Source: Bacteroidales bacterium
Lineage (GTDB): Bacteria > Bacteroidota > Bacteroidia > Bacteroidales > F082
DNA: 42,346 nucleotides
NCBI GenBank assembly: GCA_017428285.1
Contig: JAFRRE010000027.1
Span: 1 to 42,346, forward strand
Direction of reading: 5' to 3'
The position numbers and the translations under genes were made by a program. Below, piece by piece: positions 8,576-15,696 of the stretch (positions are counted from its first letter, which is position 1; each line of letters opens with the position of its first letter). The notes under the pieces were generated by a model. It was given only the letters and a program-made list of their open reading frames with translations, was not told the DNA's origin and ran no database searches.

Positions 8576-9709
8576 CTACATTTTAGAGTATTCTTGAACA
8601 ATCCATCGCTTCAGAATCGGGTCTTGGATTTGGATTTCTTTTCCTGTCACATCGATAAGGTCACGTTTTTTTAGGGCGTCTTTCAGGATGCGGATGTTTC
8701 CGCTGGTGCCCAGATGATAACGTTGCAGCGTATCGGAAGCGGAGAAGTTTTTCACTCCATCGCTGACTGCACACAGGAAGTTTCTTTGCTTTTCGGTGAG
8801 CGTGTCCATTAAATTGACAAACTGCAAGTTGAGCGAATTTAGCATGGCTTGTAATGCCTCGTCGATGATATTTTCCGAACAAGTGTCTGATGTGCGAAAC
8901 CATGTGTATTGGGCAAGCTGTTGCACATAATAAGGATGGTTTTCCACCTGTTCTGCAAGGTGTCCGGCGAGGTCGGGTGTGATAGATTTCCCCGTGTCTC
9001 TGAATCTTCCGACGATGAACTTTTTCCATTCCTCGTTGGTGATTTTTGGGAGGAACATCATGTCGCCGAAGCGATAGAACGGGCTGTTGTATTCACCAAA
9101 AATGTGCAACATCATGTGCTTTTTGCTGCCATAGAGTATGTACGCCACATCGGAGTGTGTTTGCCAATGGCTGCGGAGCGTTTTTTGGAATTTCAAAGTG
9201 TTGGCAAATTCTCCAATTTGTTGGAATTCATCGATGCAAACGACCACCTTTTTCTTCTTCTTTGTCGCTATTTGTTGAGGCAAATCCAAAATGTCTTCTT
9301 CAATGGGGGTGCTCTTTACATCAACACCCAATGCGATTTCATATTGATTTGACGGGTCAGAAATGGTAAGTTTTGGCAACAATTTGGAAATGAATTCTTT
9401 GGCGTTCGAAAGCAGTGATTCTGCCGAAGTGGAGATTTCCTCCATGGTTTTCTTTGCGAACAGGCTATAAAACTCTTGTGGCGTTTCGCATTTGAAAATG
9501 TTCATTCTCACAAACAGGATGTCTTTTTGTTCCGCTTTGACCGCCTTAATAGCTTTCGCGACCAAAGAGGATTTTCCCCAACGGCGGGGCGAGATGATGG
9601 CGGTATTGGTAAGCGACAAGAAGTTGCTCATCAAATGGGCAGTTTCGTCCGTCCTGTCGGTGAAATCAACGTCTTCAACAATCTTTCCGTATGCAAATGG
9701 TATGTTCAT
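8576..9709 (-). CDS. AAA ATPase (archaeal-type ATPase family) inserted in the nqr operon
   Basis: This 377-residue soluble protein has an N-terminal P-loop ATPase domain: Walker A ISPRRWGKSS at residues 39-48 and Walker B VVVCIDEFQQ at 155-164, followed by a sensor-like VAYILYGSKKH near 190-200 and a winged-helix-like C-terminus. This matches the ATPase_2 / 'ATP-binding protein' family, abundant as stand-alone genes in Bacteroidota and of unknown role; some relatives accompany mobile or defence genes. It has no known part in Na+-NQR. It splits nqrC from nqrD, with a 65-base A/T-rich gap before it that holds a promoter-like TACATTTGC, and only 7 bases after it. Its base use looks more A/T-rich than the nqr genes. 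A late insertion is inferred. Confidence 0.9.
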   Translation of the reverse strand: MNIPFAYGKIVEDVDFTDRTDETAHLMSNFLSLTNTAIISPRRWGKSSLVAKAIKAVKAEQKDILFVRMNIFKCETPQEFYSLFAKKTMEEISTSAESLLSNAKEFISKLLPKLTISDPSNQYEIALGVDVKSTPIEEDILDLPQQIATKKKKKVVVCIDEFQQIGEFANTLKFQKTLRSHWQTHSDVAYILYGSKKHMMLHIFGEYNSPFYRFGDMMFLPKITNEEWKKFIVGRFRDTGKSITPDLAGHLAEQVENHPYYVQQLAQYTWFRTSDTCSENIIDEALQAMLNSLNLQFVNLMDTLTEKQRNFLCAVSDGVKNFSASDTLQRYHLGTSGNIRILKDALKKRDLIDVTGKEIQIQDPILKRWIVQEYSKM

Positions 9710-9724
9710 CTTTTGAAATTTTCT

Positions 9725-9733
9725 GCAAATGTA
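9725..9733 (-). promoter_or_regulatory. Bacteroidota -7 element before the ATPase
   Basis: Read on the minus strand, TACATTTGC fits the TAnnTTTG -7 consensus and lies 16 bases before the ATPase start. The -33 region is only T-rich. The 9734-9774 stretch also has a direct repeat (GATATAAAATTAT and GATATAAGATTAT). The ATPase may thus have its own promoter inside the nqr operon. Confidence 0.5.
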
Positions 9734-9774
9734 ATAAAATGATATGATATAAAATTATATGATATAAGATTATT

Positions 9775-10389
9775 TCATTTTTCTGCTTTTGCAAATTTTA
9801 TCAAATAAGCCGAATATTTCTCCAAAGTATTGTCAATCATTTCTTTAACTCCATTCGAAGTCTTGGTTGCTCCAGTGATGGCATCAAATTCTATAGGAAC
9901 CACATTGCCGTTGTTCATGATTTGCTTGCCAGCAAATTGGCCTTGGAACTTTTCGGTCGTAATCTCTCCTCCCAAGCCTGGTGTTTCCGACTTGTGGTCG
10001 AAGTTGGCACCCAAAATGGTCTTGCCATCGGCAGCAATGGCGAGATAACCCCAAATGGGGCCCCAAAGCCCGTTGCCCTGCATAGGGATAACGCTGATTT
10101 GTCGATCGATGACAAATAAAGGAAGGGTGCCGTCCTCAGCGATATTGCCGCTCTCATCCAAGAGAAACGAACCTGTGCAATGCTTCTCGAAAAGCAATGG
10201 GGCGTTTTTGGCATCCACATTGGGAATGCCCGCCGCCGTAAGGATGCTGATGCGTTTCTCGTTCTTCTTGTTGCGGTCTTGGAAGGGCTGTAGCCACAAA
10301 GCCGTCACCGTGAGCAACACCGCCACAATAACGATTAAAATAGTGGCGTACAAGAAGATATATCGATTGCTATTGACATCTTTCTTCAT
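9775..10389 (-). CDS. nqrC: Na+-translocating NADH:quinone reductase subunit C
   Basis: This 204-residue subunit has one N-terminal membrane helix (about 11-33) and a periplasmic FMN-binding domain. The flavinylation motif DAITGATKT at residues 169-177 places covalent FMN on Thr177, attached in relatives by ApbE. GLWGPIWGYLAI and FDHKSETPGLGG are family signatures. It is shorter than the roughly 255-residue Vibrio protein but complete at both ends. The ATG overlaps the nqrB stop by 4 bases, suggesting translational coupling; downstream coupling to nqrD is broken by the inserted ATPase. Confidence 0.95.
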   Translation of the reverse strand: MKKDVNSNRYIFLYATILIVIVAVLLTVTALWLQPFQDRNKKNEKRISILTAAGIPNVDAKNAPLLFEKHCTGSFLLDESGNIAEDGTLPLFVIDRQISVIPMQGNGLWGPIWGYLAIAADGKTILGANFDHKSETPGLGGEITTEKFQGQFAGKQIMNNGNVVPIEFDAITGATKTSNGVKEMIDNTLEKYSAYLIKFAKAEK

Positions 10390-11573
10390 GACTTAACGGT
10401 TTTTGAGAGTTTAAAGGCACGATGTTGACGCATTTTGATGTTCCTGGCCACCACGCAATGGTCGATGAGTGGGGCGAAGCAGTTCATGAGCAGAATGCTG
10501 AGCATCATACCCTCGGGATAGGCCGGGTTAATGACACGGAGCATCACGGCGAAAATGCCGATGAGCAGGCCATAGATCCACTTGCCTGTGTTGGTTTGAG
10601 CCGCAGTAACAGGGTCGGTGGCCATAAAGACCGCACCGAACATGAAACCGCCCATTAGGTAATGGTAGTAGAACGGCACTTGCATATATTCGTTGGCTCC
10701 AATGGCATTGAATAACAAGCCCATGAGACCACCACCAAGGACGACAGAGAGCATGACACGCCAACTGGCGATACCCGTGAACAACAACAGAATGGCACCT
10801 AACAAAATGGCTATCACAGATGTCTCACAGGTAGATCCAGGGATTGTTCCGATGAACATATCCAAGGCGGAAGCCGAAGGATGCACACCAGCGGCCAGTT
10901 CAGCCAAAGGCGTGGCGCTTGTGATGGCATCGGTGCCCCAGAGGTCGGCGGCAATCCATACGTTGTCGCCCGACATTCGAGTGGGATAAGCGAAGAAGAG
11001 GAAGGCGCGCGCCACCAAGGCAGGATTGAGGAAATTCATGCCCGTGCCGCCGAAGACCTCCTTGCCGATAATGACGGCAAAGGCCACTGCCATAGCAAGT
11101 TGCCACAAAGGTGTGGTGACCGGCACAATCATCGGGATGATGAAACCTGTAACCAAAAAGCCTTCGTTCACCTCATGGTGACGAATCTGCGCGAAGGTGA
11201 ATTCGATGCCCAAACCGACGATATACGACACTGCCAACATAGGCAGCATTCTCAAAAAGCCAAACCAGAGGCAATACCACCAACTGGCCACGGTACCCAG
11301 TTCGTAAGGCCAATCCGTGGCGTGGAGTGAAGTCTGGTAGCCGATGTTCCACATGCCAAAGAGCATGGCAGGAACGAGGGCGATGACCACCATAATCATG
11401 GCGCGTTTCAAATCGATAGCGTCGCGAACGTGGCTGCCGCGCTTGGTGACCCGATTGGGTGTGAAGGCAAAGGTTTCGAAGGCCTCAAAAGTGCTTTGAA
11501 GCCATGCGAATTTCCCGCCCTCCACAAAGTTCGGCTTGATTTTGTCAACAAAACGACGTAGGTTATTGAACAT
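10386..11573 (-). CDS. nqrB: Na+-translocating NADH:quinone reductase subunit B
   Basis: This 395-residue membrane subunit, related to RnfD and urea-transporter folds, forms the main Na+ path and binds FMN and riboflavin. It has about ten hydrophobic segments. The FMN attachment motif reads DAITSATPL (residues 215-223), with Thr221 the likely FMN site; Ser replaces the Gly usually seen before Ala-Thr. Conserved GKEVFGGTGMNFLNPALVARAFLFFAYP is present (about 170-197). The start overlaps the end of nqrA by 1 base and the stop overlaps nqrC by 4 bases. Confidence 0.95.
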   Translation of the reverse strand: MFNNLRRFVDKIKPNFVEGGKFAWLQSTFEAFETFAFTPNRVTKRGSHVRDAIDLKRAMIMVVIALVPAMLFGMWNIGYQTSLHATDWPYELGTVASWWYCLWFGFLRMLPMLAVSYIVGLGIEFTFAQIRHHEVNEGFLVTGFIIPMIVPVTTPLWQLAMAVAFAVIIGKEVFGGTGMNFLNPALVARAFLFFAYPTRMSGDNVWIAADLWGTDAITSATPLAELAAGVHPSASALDMFIGTIPGSTCETSVIAILLGAILLLFTGIASWRVMLSVVLGGGLMGLLFNAIGANEYMQVPFYYHYLMGGFMFGAVFMATDPVTAAQTNTGKWIYGLLIGIFAVMLRVINPAYPEGMMLSILLMNCFAPLIDHCVVARNIKMRQHRAFKLSKTVKS

Positions 11574-13018
11574 TACAATCCCTCCTTTCTCAGTTTTTCC
11601 AAAGCCTCTCGGATGATGGCTTGGATGTCGGTTTTGGATGTGTCGATGAACTCACAAAGGGCGAAGTCTTCGGGCTCGACCTCGTAAATGCCCAAGTTCT
11701 CCATCAGCTCGATGTCGCCGATGATGCAGGCCTTGATGAGTTGAGTGGGATAAATGTCGAAGGGGAAGACCCGTTCGAAATTGCCCGTGAAGACCAAGGG
11801 GCGCAAGTCGCCGTGGGTGTTGGTGTCGAATTTCCAAAGGTTTTCGAAACGCGGTAGCTCGATGCCCATGGGCTTGAAGGTGCTTTTCGGCATGAAGCCA
11901 CTGAGGAAAGTGCGCGAGAAGCTGAACTTCCTGAAGCCAGGCATCAGCCAGCCCATGAAGTCGTAATAGTCGCCTTCGGGCAGGATGCTCACCAAGTCAT
12001 CGTAGGCACTCAGAAAACCATCAGCGGCGATTTGCGTGCCGCTCAGGATGTCGCCCGAAATGACGCGGTTTTCCATCGTGGCATCGTTGGCATCCATCTT
12101 AGGATATTCATTGTTAAGCAGTTGTGCTTTGGTAATCTCATCCAGACAAGCCCCAAACCTTACACGGTAATAATGTGGGTTCTTGATATTGGGTCCAGCT
12201 ACAGCGACAGCGCGCTCAGGCTTGTAAATGCCCGTGGCAACCAATTCACCCAACACGGCAACGTCCTGAAGGTTCATCGTCCAGATGATTTCTCCTTTAT
12301 TAATAGGGTCAATGTAGGCGATTTGTGTGCCGATGTTTCCAGCAGGATGAGGGCCGTTTATAAAGTGGATGTTGAACTGTTGATTGTTTAATTGTTTAAT
12401 TGTTGAGGCAAGATGCTGATTGGGACGGAAACAAATATGGACTTTTCCACTCGTCAATTTAGCCAGCGCCTCAAGGCCTTTTTTGAGTGCCTCTTCCCTA
12501 CCCCGCATAATGAAATCATAATCAGGTGCCAGAGGTGCACTACTGAAAGCGCTGACGAAAATGGCCTTTGGCTTGTCATCAGGGTTGGCGACGGTGCCAA
12601 AAGGCCGTTGACGCAATTGAGGCCATAGACCACTTTGCAGCATGGCTTCTTTGATTGCATCTGCCGTAGTCAAAGCCGCTGTCGCGGATTTATAATCCGC
12701 GATGGTCGAGCCTGCGGATTTGCAATCCGCTTCCACAACCACCTCCAAAAGCTTGCGTTTCTCGCCTCTCACGATGGCCTTCACCTGACCGCTGACGGGT
12801 GAAGTGAAGCGGATGCGTTCATCGTTCTTGTCGCAAAACAAGGCATCGCCGACAGCCACCCTATCGCCTTCCTCAACCAGCAATCGCGGCGTGAGACCCA
12901 CAAAGTCAGTGGGCTTCATGGCGTAGGTCGTGATGCTGCGCGCATCGGTGAGGCGTTTCTCAGCCGCTCCACTGATGGGCAGGTCGAGACCTTTCCGTAT
13001 CGTTATGGTCTCAGACAT
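11573..13018 (-). CDS. nqrA: Na+-translocating NADH:quinone reductase subunit A, with in-frame repeat insertions
   Basis: NqrA is the membrane-bound quinone-handling subunit of Na+-NQR, related to RnfC. The 481-residue product is about 30 residues longer than the usual 445-450. Family segments include GLDLPISGAAEK at the start, the lipoyl/biotinyl-like SPVSGQVKAIVRGEKRKL near 75-92, GLWPQLRQRPFG near 130, APLAPDYDFI, and GPHPAGNIGTQIAYIDPINKGE. The extra length falls at two places that coincide with dispersed repeats: ADCKSAG..IADYKSA (about 97-112, bases 12682-12730) and TIKQLNNQQ (about 205-215, bases 12371-12408). Both keep the frame. The gene follows the ferredoxin-like gene by 1 base. 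Confidence 0.95.
   Translation of the reverse strand: MSETITIRKGLDLPISGAAEKRLTDARSITTYAMKPTDFVGLTPRLLVEEGDRVAVGDALFCDKNDERIRFTSPVSGQVKAIVRGEKRKLLEVVVEADCKSAGSTIADYKSATAALTTADAIKEAMLQSGLWPQLRQRPFGTVANPDDKPKAIFVSAFSSAPLAPDYDFIMRGREEALKKGLEALAKLTSGKVHICFRPNQHLASTIKQLNNQQFNIHFINGPHPAGNIGTQIAYIDPINKGEIIWTMNLQDVAVLGELVATGIYKPERAVAVAGPNIKNPHYYRVRFGACLDEITKAQLLNNEYPKMDANDATMENRVISGDILSGTQIAADGFLSAYDDLVSILPEGDYYDFMGWLMPGFRKFSFSRTFLSGFMPKSTFKPMGIELPRFENLWKFDTNTHGDLRPLVFTGNFERVFPFDIYPTQLIKACIIGDIELMENLGIYEVEPEDFALCEFIDTSKTDIQAIIREALEKLRKEGL
12371..12408 (-). repeat. A/T-rich dispersed repeat, translated inside nqrA
   Basis: On the minus strand the stretch CAACAATTAAACAATTAAAC, then AATCAACA, also occurs between the anti-sigma-like gene and the hydrogenase-like gene (20985-21012), base for base over about 28 positions. 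In nqrA it is read as STIKQLNNQQ. Similar shorter words fill 20131-20173. Confidence 0.8.
12682..12730. repeat. Paired REP-like palindromes translated inside nqrA
   Basis: Two adjacent palindromes, TCGCGGATT-TAT-AATCCGCGA (12682-12702) and GCGGATT-TGC-AATCCGC (12714-12730), are separated by 11 bases. They code the repetitive peptide ADCKSAGSTIADYKSA on the minus strand. Short palindromes of this GGATT..AATCC form are common dispersed repeats in Bacteroidota. Confidence 0.85.
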
Positions 13019-13019
13019 T

Positions 13020-13322
13020 TTATTTGAGGTTAAGCAAGGGATAGATCTGCTTCACAAAAAGATTCTCGGCATTCTCCTTGGTGACATGATGCAGGAGAAA
13101 ACCGTCATCACAAAGCGTCATATTCGGCATCTCCTGGTTCATCATGGATCCAGTCTCGCACTTTACATTCACGCCGTTGATGCACTCGTTGAAGCAAAAA
13201 CTAGCTTTCAGTTCGATCAAGTCTTCGACATCGTATTTCTTCAGCAAACCCTTGAATTCCTGAATCACATCGTAAGAACCATTGAGGTGACACGAACTCC
13301 CAGTACAAATCTTTATTATCAT
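13020..13322 (-). CDS. Thioredoxin-like [2Fe-2S] ferredoxin
   Basis: This 100-residue protein has the cysteine pattern of NuoE/HydC-type thioredoxin-like [2Fe-2S] proteins: CTGSSCH at residues 6-12 (C-x4-C) and CFNEC near 44-48 (C-x3-C). Such proteins pass electrons in NADH dehydrogenases and bifurcating hydrogenases, and small stand-alone versions accompany [FeFe]-hydrogenase regulatory modules like the one at 15264-22402 here. It is the first gene of the nqr-frd unit, 1 base before nqrA and next to a promoter-like site. Its link to NQR is by position only; it is not a standard NQR subunit. Confidence 0.85.
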   Translation of the reverse strand: MIIKICTGSSCHLNGSYDVIQEFKGLLKKYDVEDLIELKASFCFNECINGVNVKCETGSMMNQEMPNMTLCDDGFLLHHVTKENAENLFVKQIYPLLNLK

Positions 13323-13437
13323 TGTTACCTTATTTATTTATTATACTTTGTCATTATTGGCATTTCCATACCTTATTTATACAATCAAGCTACTCGCCCA
13401 CTAATTCGATATGTTTTTATCGTATCTGTATCTCGCT

Positions 13438-13446
13438 GCAAAATTA
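13438..13446 (-). promoter_or_regulatory. Likely promoter of the ferredoxin-nqr-frd unit
   Basis: In the 380-base A/T-rich divergent gap 13323-13702, the minus strand has TAATTTTGC, a good -7 element, about 116 bases before the ferredoxin start. The region 20-35 bases further upstream is T-rich (TTTTGCTTTTTTTTCG) and gives a plausible though not exactly spaced -33 site. Nothing else gene-like was seen in the gap. Confidence 0.55.
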
Positions 13447-13596
13447 CGACATTTATTTTGATTTTCGCGAAAAAAAAGCAAAAATTTTCAAAATTGAGGT
13501 TTTAGGCAGGTTTTATGTTTTTGTATTATTTATAACAATTTATATTCCAATATATTAAGCTTAATTTCGAATAATAGTTTGGAATTATTTCGTTTT

Positions 13597-13630
13597 TTTG
13601 TTTCAGGTATTTGATTTCTTTGTACTTTTG
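13597..13630 (+). promoter_or_regulatory. Likely promoter of aspA
   Basis: TTTG at 13597-13600 and TACTTTTGC at about 13622-13630 are about 21 bases apart, matching the Bacteroidota -33/-7 pattern. The predicted transcript start is about 65 bases before the aspA ATG. Confidence 0.65.
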
Positions 13631-13702
13631 CAAACGATAAAAATATATCGATTATAAAATAGTAATTATTATAATTAATTGAAAATCAAAACACTTGAAG
13701 CC

Positions 13703-15124
13703 ATGACAGCCAAGACAACAAGTAAATTCCGCACCGAGAGCGACCTTCTCGGAAGCAAAGAAGTTCCAGAAGAGGCCCTCTATGGTGTACAGACAACACG
13801 CGCCATTGAAAACTTCCATATCAGTGGCAATTTGATGGTCAGTTACCCCAATTTCATCAAAGGTATGGCCATCACGAAGAAAGCCGCAGCACTCGCCAAC
13901 TATGAAGTGGGCATGATCACGGTACAACAAGCCAATGCCATCTGCCAAGCTTGCGACGAATTGATTGCCGGACAGCACCACGACCAATTTCCGATCGACA
14001 TGATCCAGGGTGGTGCTGGTACCTCAACCAATATGTGCGCCAATGAGGTGATTGCCAACCGTGCCCTTGAAATCATGGGTTACCAACGCGGTCAATACGA
14101 GTTCTGCTCGCCCAACGATGTGGTGAACGCCTCGCAATCCACCAACGACGCTTATCCTTGCGCTATCCACATGGCCATGTTCCTTGAACACGAGGAGTTC
14201 CTCCCCCACCTGACCCAAATGATCGACGCCTTGGAGAAGAAAGCCAAAGAATTTGCCGAAGTCATCAAGATGGGTCGTACCCAATTGCAGGATGCTGTCC
14301 CCATGACCTTGGGACAGACGTTCAGTGGCTTTGCCGCTTCGCTCCGTGGCGAGCTGCGCACTTTGAACAGCGCCGCCCGCGAGTTCCTCACCGTCAACAT
14401 GGGTGCCACCGCCATCGGTACGGGCATCTGCTCCAAGCCAGGCTATAGCATGGCATGCATCAAGGCCTTGCGCGAGATTACGGGATGGAGCATCCATTTG
14501 GCCGACAACCTCATCGAAGCCACCAGTGCCACGAGCTGCATGATCCAATACAGCGCGGCCATGAAGCGCCTCTGCATCAAGATCAATAAGATGTGCAACG
14601 ACCTCCGTCTGATGAGTTCCGGCCCTCGCTGCGGCTTCAACGAGATCCACCTGCCCGAACGCCAGCCCGGTTCTTCCATCATGCCTGGCAAGGTCAACCC
14701 CGTCATCCCCGAAGTGATGAACCAAGTGTGCTATAAGGTGATCGGCAACGACATGACCATCACTTTCGCCTCCGACAACGGCCAGCTCGAACTGAACGTG
14801 ATGGAACCCGTCATCGCCTACAGCCTTTTCGAGTCCATCCACCTGCTCACCAACGGCCTTGACACCCTGCGCAAGTACTGCATCGAAGGCATCGTGGCCA
14901 ACGTAGAGCGTTGCCGCCAACTGGTTGAAGGCAGCATCGGCATCGTCACCATGCTTAACCCCATCATAGGCTATAAGCAATCCACCAAGATTGCCAAGGA
15001 AGCCAGCGAAACCGGTCGCGGCGTTTACGAGCTGGTCCTCGAGCACAACCTGCTCAGCAAGGAACAACTCGACAAGATTCTCCGTCCCGAGAACATGCTT
15101 AAGCCCATCGACATTAAATTGTAG
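13703..15124 (+). CDS. aspA: Aspartate ammonia-lyase (aspartase)
   Basis: Aspartase converts L-aspartate to fumarate and ammonia. The 473-residue product shows the fumarase/aspartase signature GSSIMPGKVNP near residues 315-325, the N-terminal ESDLLGSKEVPEEALYGVQT typical of aspartases, and the segments GGAGTSTNMCANEVIANRALE and SPNDVVNASQSTNDAYP. The ATG at 13703 (MTAKTTSKFRTESDLLG) is chosen over an upstream TTG because it gives the family's N-terminus. A class II fumarase is the alternative, but the SDLLG start and the overall wording favour aspartase. The gene diverges from the nqr-frd unit and supplies fumarate, the acceptor for the reductase coded there. A strong hairpin terminator follows. 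Confidence 0.94.
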   Translation: MTAKTTSKFRTESDLLGSKEVPEEALYGVQTTRAIENFHISGNLMVSYPNFIKGMAITKKAAALANYEVGMITVQQANAICQACDELIAGQHHDQFPIDMIQGGAGTSTNMCANEVIANRALEIMGYQRGQYEFCSPNDVVNASQSTNDAYPCAIHMAMFLEHEEFLPHLTQMIDALEKKAKEFAEVIKMGRTQLQDAVPMTLGQTFSGFAASLRGELRTLNSAAREFLTVNMGATAIGTGICSKPGYSMACIKALREITGWSIHLADNLIEATSATSCMIQYSAAMKRLCIKINKMCNDLRLMSSGPRCGFNEIHLPERQPGSSIMPGKVNPVIPEVMNQVCYKVIGNDMTITFASDNGQLELNVMEPVIAYSLFESIHLLTNGLDTLRKYCIEGIVANVERCRQLVEGSIGIVTMLNPIIGYKQSTKIAKEASETGRGVYELVLEHNLLSKEQLDKILRPENMLKPIDIKL

Positions 15125-15146
15125 GAAGAATAAAAGAATTGCTTTG

Positions 15147-15184
15147 AATAACGGTGTCGCATCAAGCGGCGCCGTTATTTTTTT
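15147..15184 (+). terminator. Rho-independent terminator of aspA
   Basis: An 8-base stem AATAACGG (15147-15154) / CCGTTATT (15172-15179) with a further GC-rich inner stem is followed by a T run to 15184, 23 bases after the aspA stop. Confidence 0.88.
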
Positions 15185-15213
15185 GAGTTTTTCGTTATTT
15201 AGAAAATAATTCA

Positions 15214-15222
15214 TAAATTTGC
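15214..15222 (+). promoter_or_regulatory. -7 element before the first DRTGG gene
   Basis: TAAATTTGC fits the TAnnTTTG consensus and lies 42 bases before the ATG at 15264. No convincing -33 element was seen at the usual distance. Confidence 0.5.
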
Positions 15223-15263
15223 AGTCCAATAGTAACGAAACACAAGATTTAAAACGATAAACA

Positions 15264-15599
15264 ATGAAAGTAAAAGAATTAGTCGAAAAACTCAATCTGA
15301 AGGTCCTTTCGGGCGCGAACGGCCTTGACAGAGAGATCGATGGCTGCTACATCTCCGACCTTTTGAGCGACGTGATGGGCAATGCTATGGAAGGCAACAT
15401 CTGGATTACCCTCCAAACCCACAAGAATGTGATGGCCGTAGCCTCGCTGAAGGAAATGTCGTGCATCATCCTGGTGAAAAACCTCATGCCGAACGACGAG
15501 ACCATCGAGCAGAGCAACGACGAAGATTTGCCTATCTTGCAAACCAACCTTCCAACATACGAGATCGCTGGATTGGTTTATAATCTGTTAAACAAATAA
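15264..15599 (+). CDS. DRTGG-domain protein (hydrogenase-module type)
   Basis: This 111-residue soluble protein resembles small DRTGG-domain (PF07085) proteins found in clusters with [FeFe]-hydrogenase-like proteins, PHP phosphoesterases and HATPases. Typical stretches are KLNLKVLSGANGLDREIDG, YISDLLSDVMGNAMEGNIWI and TYEIAGLVYNLL. The biochemical role is unknown; DRTGG domains occur in phosphotransacetylases and CBS proteins and may bind a small ligand. A second copy lies at 20176-20520, about 30-35% identical by eye. It begins the first half of the module and is separated from the PHP gene by a hairpin-forming repeat. Confidence 0.85.
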   Translation: MKVKELVEKLNLKVLSGANGLDREIDGCYISDLLSDVMGNAMEGNIWITLQTHKNVMAVASLKEMSCIILVKNLMPNDETIEQSNDEDLPILQTNLPTYEIAGLVYNLLNK

Positions 15600-15610
15600 A
15601 TAGACGGTTT

Positions 15611-15684
15611 GTAGGGCTGTCGTACCACGGCAGCCGCTTATCGCATATTGCGGAATAGCGGCTGCCACGATGTGACAGCCCTAC
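15611..15684. repeat. Long REP-like hairpin between DRTGG and PHP genes
   Basis: Outer arms GTAGGGCTGTC (15611-15621) and GACAGCCCTAC (15674-15684) pair perfectly, as do inner arms GGCAGCCGC and GCGGCTGCC (around 15629-15637 and 15658-15666). The hairpin fills the intergenic gap. No T run follows, so it is more likely a dispersed palindromic repeat than a terminator. Confidence 0.85.
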
Positions 15685-15696
15685 AGCCACATCGTT

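Noticed and set aside
8569..8601. Upstream start for nqrD
   Set aside because: It would overlap the ATPase stop and adds residues absent from the family.
14024..15295. A 423-codon minus-strand frame opposite aspA
   Set aside because: Antisense to a complete aspartase with its signature motif; the reverse translation has the low-complexity Ala/Asp/His look of a shadow frame.
15611..15684. Terminator between the DRTGG and PHP genes
   Set aside because: The hairpin has no following T run and matches the style of the dispersed palindromes; transcription probably continues.
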